The notes under the pieces were generated by a model. It made no database searches and was not told the DNA's origin. It was given only the letters and a program-made list of their open reading frames with translations. Below are positions 58,800 through 64,000 of a DNA stretch of 64,000 bases, in pieces. The stretch comes from Aedes albopictus. Lineage: Eukaryota; Arthropoda; Insecta; Diptera; Culicidae. A program made the position numbers and the translations under genes. The stretch lies in assembly GCF_035046485.1 (NCBI RefSeq), contig NC_085137.1:379378706-379442705 (forward strand), written 5' to 3'. The first letter of the stretch is position 1, and each line of letters starts with the position of its first letter.

Positions 58800-59108
58800 T
58801 TCCTTTAATAAAATTCGATAATCCCACCAGAAATACCATGGGTTTTTTTTAGGGAAATCTTTCAGAGATTGGTTTGTTTTTTTTTGGGAATTCCTCTAAC
58901 AATTCCTTCGAGATTCATTCCTTAAACGACTTCATTGGATTTTTTTTATATCGAAGTTTGCTCAGAAAATTTCTACATGAACTCCTTTGCAATTCCAGGC
59001 ATTTCTCTAGGACATCCGAGAGATTATTTGCGATTTTTTTTTGGGATTCGTTGGATTTTTTCACGATGTTACTCAGGCCCATCGTCTAAAAAATCCATCA
59101 GTAACTTG

Positions 59109-59242
59109 ATGATGATTAAGTCGAGTCAAGTACAAGACACTGAAGACGACCTTACAGTTGAGGTCGAAATACGTATCTGTCAAAGGATGCAAATTTTTAG
59201 TGGAATTCAAAGGAACCGTACTTAACCCGATTTTCTTCTATT
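59109..59242 (+). mobile_element. 134-bp retroposon carrying a hammerhead-like motif
   Basis: A perfect 13-bp duplication, CATCAGTAACTTG, lies at 59096-59108 and 59243-59255. Inside are AGTCGAGTCAAGTACAAGAC, the hammerhead-like core, and a 3' part ending GATTTTCTTCTATT. A second copy is at 60054-60198. Too short to encode a protein; it is either a tiny SINE-like element or the 3' end of a truncated larger retroelement. Confidence 0.82.
59136..59181 (+). ncRNA. Hammerhead-ribozyme-like motif (candidate)
   Basis: Elements in order: GACA (59136-59139), CTGAAGA core (59140-59146), one extra C, GACC (59148-59151), a 10-base loop, GGTC (59162-59165), GAAA (59166-59169), TAC/GTA (59170-59175), TC, then TGTC (59178-59181) pairing with GACA. 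This matches a type I hammerhead with short stems: stem I GACA/TGTC, stem II GACC/GGTC, stem III TAC/GTA with no loop. The odd features are the extra C between the core and stem II, and the loopless stem III, which would work best as a dimer. Activity is untested. Confidence 0.5.
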
Positions 59243-59323
59243 CATCAGTAACTTGTTTTAAGAATTATTTCGATAACTCCATCTGGGATTTCTTCAGCGA
59301 TTCTTAGGGGATTTTTTAGAGGA

Positions 59324-59389
59324 AGATACTCCAACGAATCACTTGAGAAGTTGCCCAATGAACTTCTCAAGTGATTCGTTGGAGTATCT
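59324..59389. repeat. Perfect 29-bp hairpin with 8-nt loop
   Basis: Arms 59324-59352 and 59361-59389 are exact reverse complements around the loop GCCCAATG. The arm starts AGATACTCCAACGAATCACT. The surrounding repeat is strongly diverged, so the perfect pairing stands out as recent or maintained. Confidence 0.95.
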
Positions 59390-59916
59390 TTGTATTTGTT
59401 TCTTCAGGAATTCATTCAGGGATTAATCATCGGCAATTTTATTGATTTTTTTTTCAGATACTCTTCACCGAATTCCATCAGGAGTAACATTAATGATTTT
59501 TAAGGCATCTTTGGGAAACTTATACAGGGATTTATTGGAAAACTCTTCAGAAATTATTTCAGAAGTTTATCCAAGTTTCTCGCGGTATTCATCGAAATTT
59601 ACCCAAGGACTTTCTGCAGGGTTTGCCGATTAATGCCAGCAGGGATTTGTTGAAGAAAAGCTCCAGGGATTCTCATGAGAGAAATATAATCCAGAAATAG
59701 TGATAGAAACTCTTTAGAAAATCATAGGGCAATTTTCCAGAGAATCGTTATATCAGCAGTTTTTCAACAGATCCCTTTAAGAATTTATTCAAATTTCACC
59801 ACGGATTTGCAGCAATTTTTGGGGATACCTTGTACCAATTTTAATAGAGATTTTTAAGAACTTCTCAAGAGGAACATTGAAGATTTTTTTCGAAGACTTC
59901 TTCAGGATTTTATCTA

Positions 59917-60030
59917 GTGGAGCGGACTTGGTGTGATGCTTAAAGAACGTGACTATCACGCAGAGAACCAGGGATCGAACCCTACTGCCGATAAACTCCT
60001 TCAGTGACATCTTTGGGAGATGCGTCCAAG
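59917..60030 (+). mobile_element. SINE fragment of the 10899 family
   Basis: It starts GTGGAGCGGACTTGGTGTG, with GTGACTATCACGC and box B GGGATCGAACCC. It is truncated after about 80-110 bp. No duplication was recognised. Confidence 0.65.
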
Positions 60031-60053
60031 AATTTCATCTGGAATCTTATCAG

Positions 60054-60198
60054 TGAATAGTCGAGTCAAGTACAAGACACTGAAGACGACCTTACAGTTG
60101 AGGTCGAAATACGCATCTGTCAAAGGATGCAAATTCTTAGTGGAATTCGAAGGAATAGTACATAACGCGATTTTCTTTTCTTTTTCTTTTTCTTCGCA
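60054..60198 (+). mobile_element. Second copy of the 134-bp retroposon
   Basis: From 60059 it matches 59119 onward base for base over most of its length, then ends in a (CTTTTT)n-like tail. Flanks AATCTTATCAG (60043-60053) and AATCTTTTCAG (60199-60209) are a probable 11-bp duplication with one change. Its hammerhead-like stem III is altered (TAC/GCA). Confidence 0.7.
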
Positions 60199-62282
60199 AA
60201 TCTTTTCAGAAAATCAAAAAAAAAATCAGAGATACCTTTCATCGGAAGTTTCTCAAAAGGTATTTTGTAGAATTTCTCCAAATTCCATCAGGAATTTTCA
60301 CCAATTATTTGGAGATTTCTTGTAGAAATTTCTGCAGGAAAATTTTAAGAAAATCTCAATGGAATCGTTGAAGATTTCTTTCAAAAATATATTCATGAGT
60401 TTATTTAAAGGTTCGATTAAGAATTTCTTCAAGTATTCAAATGTGCATTTCTCCAGGGATTTGTTAGAAACTATTGCTGGGTTTCTTTGGAAAATTACTT
60501 CAACGATTATATTCTGTTAATTATTCCTTCAGCAGTTAATTGAGGAATTAATCCTGGGGTTTTTTTTTCTTCAGGAAATCATCCAAGAGCTCAAAAAACT
60601 TTTTCTAGAATTTTACCATTAACTAGGGGAACGAAACCCATCTTCAGCATAGTGCTCCCATTTGCATCCTAGTTTTTTTTTATTTATTTTGTGTTAGGAA
60701 TGAGCATGCAATGCATGACAACAAAAAAATGGGAAAAATAGTGCTTAAATCGTCTGTTTTTGGAATAGGATGAACATGGGGGCACATGCTGAAAAAAGGT
60801 GCCCATACCCTTGATTGATTGAATGATTTGTCTTTATTAAAGATGCCCTTTGCTAATACCCTATCTCAGGTATTCTCTGCGGAATATTTACAGTGACTGC
60901 TTGTTTATTATTTTTTCCAGTGTGACGTTGGAAAATACCTCCACAGATCTCCTATGGCATTTAATATAGGCATTTTTTTAAATCCTTTTAGGAAATTACT
61001 AAAAATGTCATACGGGTTTAGAAAATTTCATAATGAGTTCATCCAATGGTTTCATCAGAATTTCTAAAGATATTCCGAAAACTATTTTGGGATTTTTCAA
61101 AACTTTTCGAGTGATTCGTTGCATTATTTCTTCAGAGATTCATTGAGGATTTCATCAGGGAATTCCACGGGAAATTATCCCAGGAATTTCTCATTAATAA
61201 TTTTTTGGAGAGAAATTTTTTGATGTATCCTTATGGATTTTGTCAAAGATTTCATTTCCAGGTTTTATATTTTTTCCAGAAATTCTTTAAAAAAGTTCAT
61301 CAAAAATAAAATCGTAAACTTCTCCATTTATTTTTTCAACAATTTCTGTAGAGATTCTTTTGACCATTTCTTCAGAGATTCGTTGAAAGACACTCCAAAT
61401 ACTCCTCGATAAATTCTTCCAGGCAGTCTTTGAGGAATCGCTTTAGAAAATTATGGGATGTTTCTCAAAAAAAAACAGCAATCGAAAATTGTCCAACAAG
61501 TTCTAGAGAGAAGCTACTTTACTCAATTTATCCGTGGATACTTTCGGGATTTCTTGCAGAACTTCTATCAAGATTTTTTTTAAGATACTTTGAGCTATTT
61601 CTTCAAGGATTCCTGGTGGAGTTTCGGAACGGATTTGCTGGAACATGTTTTCATAGATTCCTTCAGAATTCCATCTACATATTTCATTAACCATCAATCC
61701 TGGTACAAGAGTTCCCCCAGAAGTTCTTCAATGGTTTCTTTGAAAAAAAAAATCATTCAAGAATCGTTTTCAGAATTTCCCCAGGATTGCATTGAAAATT
61801 ATTTCAAGAATTGCTTAGAAATTTTCTCCAAAAGATTACATTAGGGATATCATTGAGAATTCCATTTGTAAATTATATCGGAAATTCCTTCGGGCATATC
61901 AACAGAGATTCCTATAGGTTTTGCTTTGGGAAGCCCTTCATGCATACTTCTTGTGATTCCTTCGGATTATCACTGAACGTCCGCCAACGCTTCATTCGCA
62001 AATTCTTCCAAAATTTCTTCTGATTTAAGTATCTTGAGACTGCTATGGAATCTTCCTGAGAGATTGATTCAAGAATTCCGGCCAGGATGTTAATGTTTCA
62101 TTATTTTACAGGGAAATGTTCACGATTCGCTTTGGACGTTTTCTGGTGCTTTCTAGTATTACTTTGTTGTTTTTATCCTTACATTGTTTTTAAGAATTAC
62201 ATAAACAATGCCAAAAAAAATTTAAAAATGCCATAATGAATAATTTTTATAAATAATTTGAAGATTCTGTAAGGGGATTGAA

Positions 62283-62515
62283 GGGCCCCTACAGCCACAG
62301 CAGTAAGGGCTTGGGTATTCATCATGAGCATGCTGAGGGTGACGTGTTCGATCGATTCCCGGTCGATCCAGGAACTTTTCGTAAAGGTAATTTCCTTGAA
62401 CTCTTCGGACATAGAGTATCTTCGTGCCTGTCACACGATATACACATGCAAAATATTTATTGTCAGAGGAAGCTCTCCGTTAATAACAGTGGCAGTGCTC
62501 TTAGACAGAAGTAGG
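62283..62515 (+). mobile_element. Diverged Feilai-like SINE
   Basis: The head GGGCCCCTACAGCCACAG and body TTTTCGTAAAGG, TCACACGATATACACATGC and AAGCTCTC follow the 4937 copy with many changes, including a small duplication at box B (GTTCGATCGATTCCC). The 3' end is truncated. Confidence 0.8.
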
Positions 62516-64000
62516 TTTCAAAGGAAAATCATTCTTTTTGCTTTTTCAAAATAAAATTTAACAAATGCCTGGTTTGGAAAACAGTTTCGTTTTTACTCCA
62601 CATTCCAAAACACCTAAACTTTTCCATTGATATACTGGCCTTGTGATCACCGGTTTCCCGCAATTTTCTCCTCCCCACTGGCAACATCATCCCGCTATAA
62701 ACGTATCACAAAGCGTCGCGATACAAAAAAAAGTCACGCAAACAAAAAACATCTCAATATGTTACATCTGCTGAGGGCTTCCCCATTGTTCATGCTAACA
62801 ACATACTTCCTCCTATCCACGCAATGCAATATAGGTACAAAACGATTCACGCTCGTTGTTGGCTCGTTCAGTCAAAAGCCATCTTTCCAACGAATCAGCA
62901 AGTCGGCGGCACATGCGAATGACAAATTGTTATATGAATGAAAAAAAAAAGTAATCGGACCTAACAAATTGCACGTGAATTTGTACCACGTAGGAATTTA
63001 TGTGGGGAAGCAAACGTGTTCTCGTTCGCGATTGAGGGTGGTTACCTATTTGGTTTATTCCGTGCATGGAACACATGGAATGTACTATACAAACATGAAA
63101 AGTGCCTTATTGTAAATTAGGTAATTTTCTTTCTTAAACAAACAGTCGTAAGTTTAATTTCGAACACTGAATATATGTTCTGAAATTATAGGAAAAAATA
63201 GATTTATTTTCCACATTCATTCATTGAAGACTTTTTTCAGCAAAAGCATTTTACCATGAAAACATATTCTCCCACGAATAGCTGCTGTATTTTGATAGAA
63301 AAAGGATGACTCAAATATAAAATTTAGCATTTTTCAAACATACAAAATTGAACAATTCAGCCTAAACCTTCGTCGACGTGATGGTCTCTGTAAGACCTAC
63401 ACGAAAAGGCACAGTTTCGAGAATCGAAAAATTGAGAAAAGCCGTTTGACTTCAAACGAATAGCTCCAGGACAACGCGCTTTCAATGTTACAAGCATACT
63501 TTGCAAAATTGTTTCACACTTTAACCAGCCATGACTGCAAAATTCCCATCATTTTACACCTCAATTAATAAATCGCTCATCGTCACGTCAATCGCGCAAA
63601 CACATTTCGTTGAATGGCAGCCAGCGATGTGACGGCGCCCTCAAGCGACTGCCTACCCAAACCGATTCGGCTCAGTCGATTGAAATGATATGTGTGAAGG
63701 GAATCGATTACCCTACGGTAACCGCGCCTGCCTACCTTTACCTATTGGTTACGATATTTGCGAGCGCACTTATGAGCACCAAACAACCGTGCTCGCGTTG
63801 TTGTGTAACCATTTCACCTAATAACGCGTTTCGCTCGTTTACAAATTGAGATCCTATTTTGCATAATGTATGAGTTCGATAATCGGCAGTGCGATTGCAC
63901 TGCACATACGAGAATGGACCTAATTTGCAAGGCAAGTTGTAATTCAAGCGGGAATTGGTTACATTGACTTGTCTTAATTTGTATCAATGTTTGAGCGTGT
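62516..64000. other. Unassigned sequence at the window end
   Basis: Unrepeated sequence with balanced composition near 62640-62940 and 63570-63960. Open frames on both strands are short and without recognisable domains, so no gene is called. Confidence 0.35.

Larger units (their letters stand above)
58800..62110. repeat. Long degenerate GGAATTCC-type repeat, minus-type orientation
   Basis: About 3.3 kb of AAATTCCTTCAGAGATT-like units with several inserts: a retroposon pair, a SINE fragment and a hairpin. A further non-repeat patch at about 60630-60900 has no defined ends. Confidence 0.6.

Noticed and set aside
1..64000. LTR retrotransposons or endogenous viral sequences
   Set aside because: No gag/pol/integrase-like or viral-like open frames and no long terminal direct repeats were recognised.

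Overview
The window is AT-rich, repeat-dominated animal DNA, almost certainly from an Aedes mosquito (A. aegypti or a close relative). The evidence is two full copies of a tRNA-headed SINE that I recognise as Feilai-like, many small transposons with TA, TTAA, TAA or 8-bp target duplications, decayed non-LTR retrotransposons, and no bacterial or viral gene organisation. It reads as a large intron or intergenic region. Only one stretch looks like a host exon: 43003-43187 on the minus strand, encoding a small Gly/Ala-rich membrane segment with good splice sites on both sides.

Layout: 1-4.1 kb holds two decayed LINE fragments on the minus strand. 4.1-9.2 kb holds a TTAA MITE, a recent SINE, and long degenerate GGAATTCC-type repeats in both orientations. 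9.2-17.6 kb is mixed AT-rich sequence with six clear DNA elements or SINEs; one MITE carries a tRNA-like sequence. 17.9-22.5 kb is one LINE interrupted by three separate DNA transposons, each with a readable target duplication. 22.5-27.6 kb holds small MITEs and unrecognised sequence. 27.6-32 kb is a decayed tandem repeat with SINEs and an inverted-repeat element. 32.2-35.3 kb is a ~150-bp satellite interrupted by a 967-bp retroposon and a SINE. 37.2-42.0 kb is a 4.9-kb minisatellite with a 12-bp unit and 24-bp higher-order structure. 42-43.2 kb contains the exon. 43.3-53.4 kb and 57.2-62.1 kb are degenerate GGAATTCC-type repeats with embedded SINEs and MITEs. 53.4-57.2 kb is a 3.8-kb inverted-repeat element with a nested mariner-type MITE. 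The last 1.5 kb shows nothing recognisable.

No set of genes acts together here; the story is the order of insertions. Several nested insertions can be dated relative to each other because the interrupted copy can be joined across its target duplication or compared with an intact copy in the same window. The most unusual signals are a 134-bp retroposon (plus a second copy) carrying a hammerhead-ribozyme-like core, MITEs with internal Pol III-like promoters, a perfect 29-bp hairpin, and the homogenised 12/24-bp minisatellite, which keeps all six reading frames open and so creates a spurious 1060-codon ORF.
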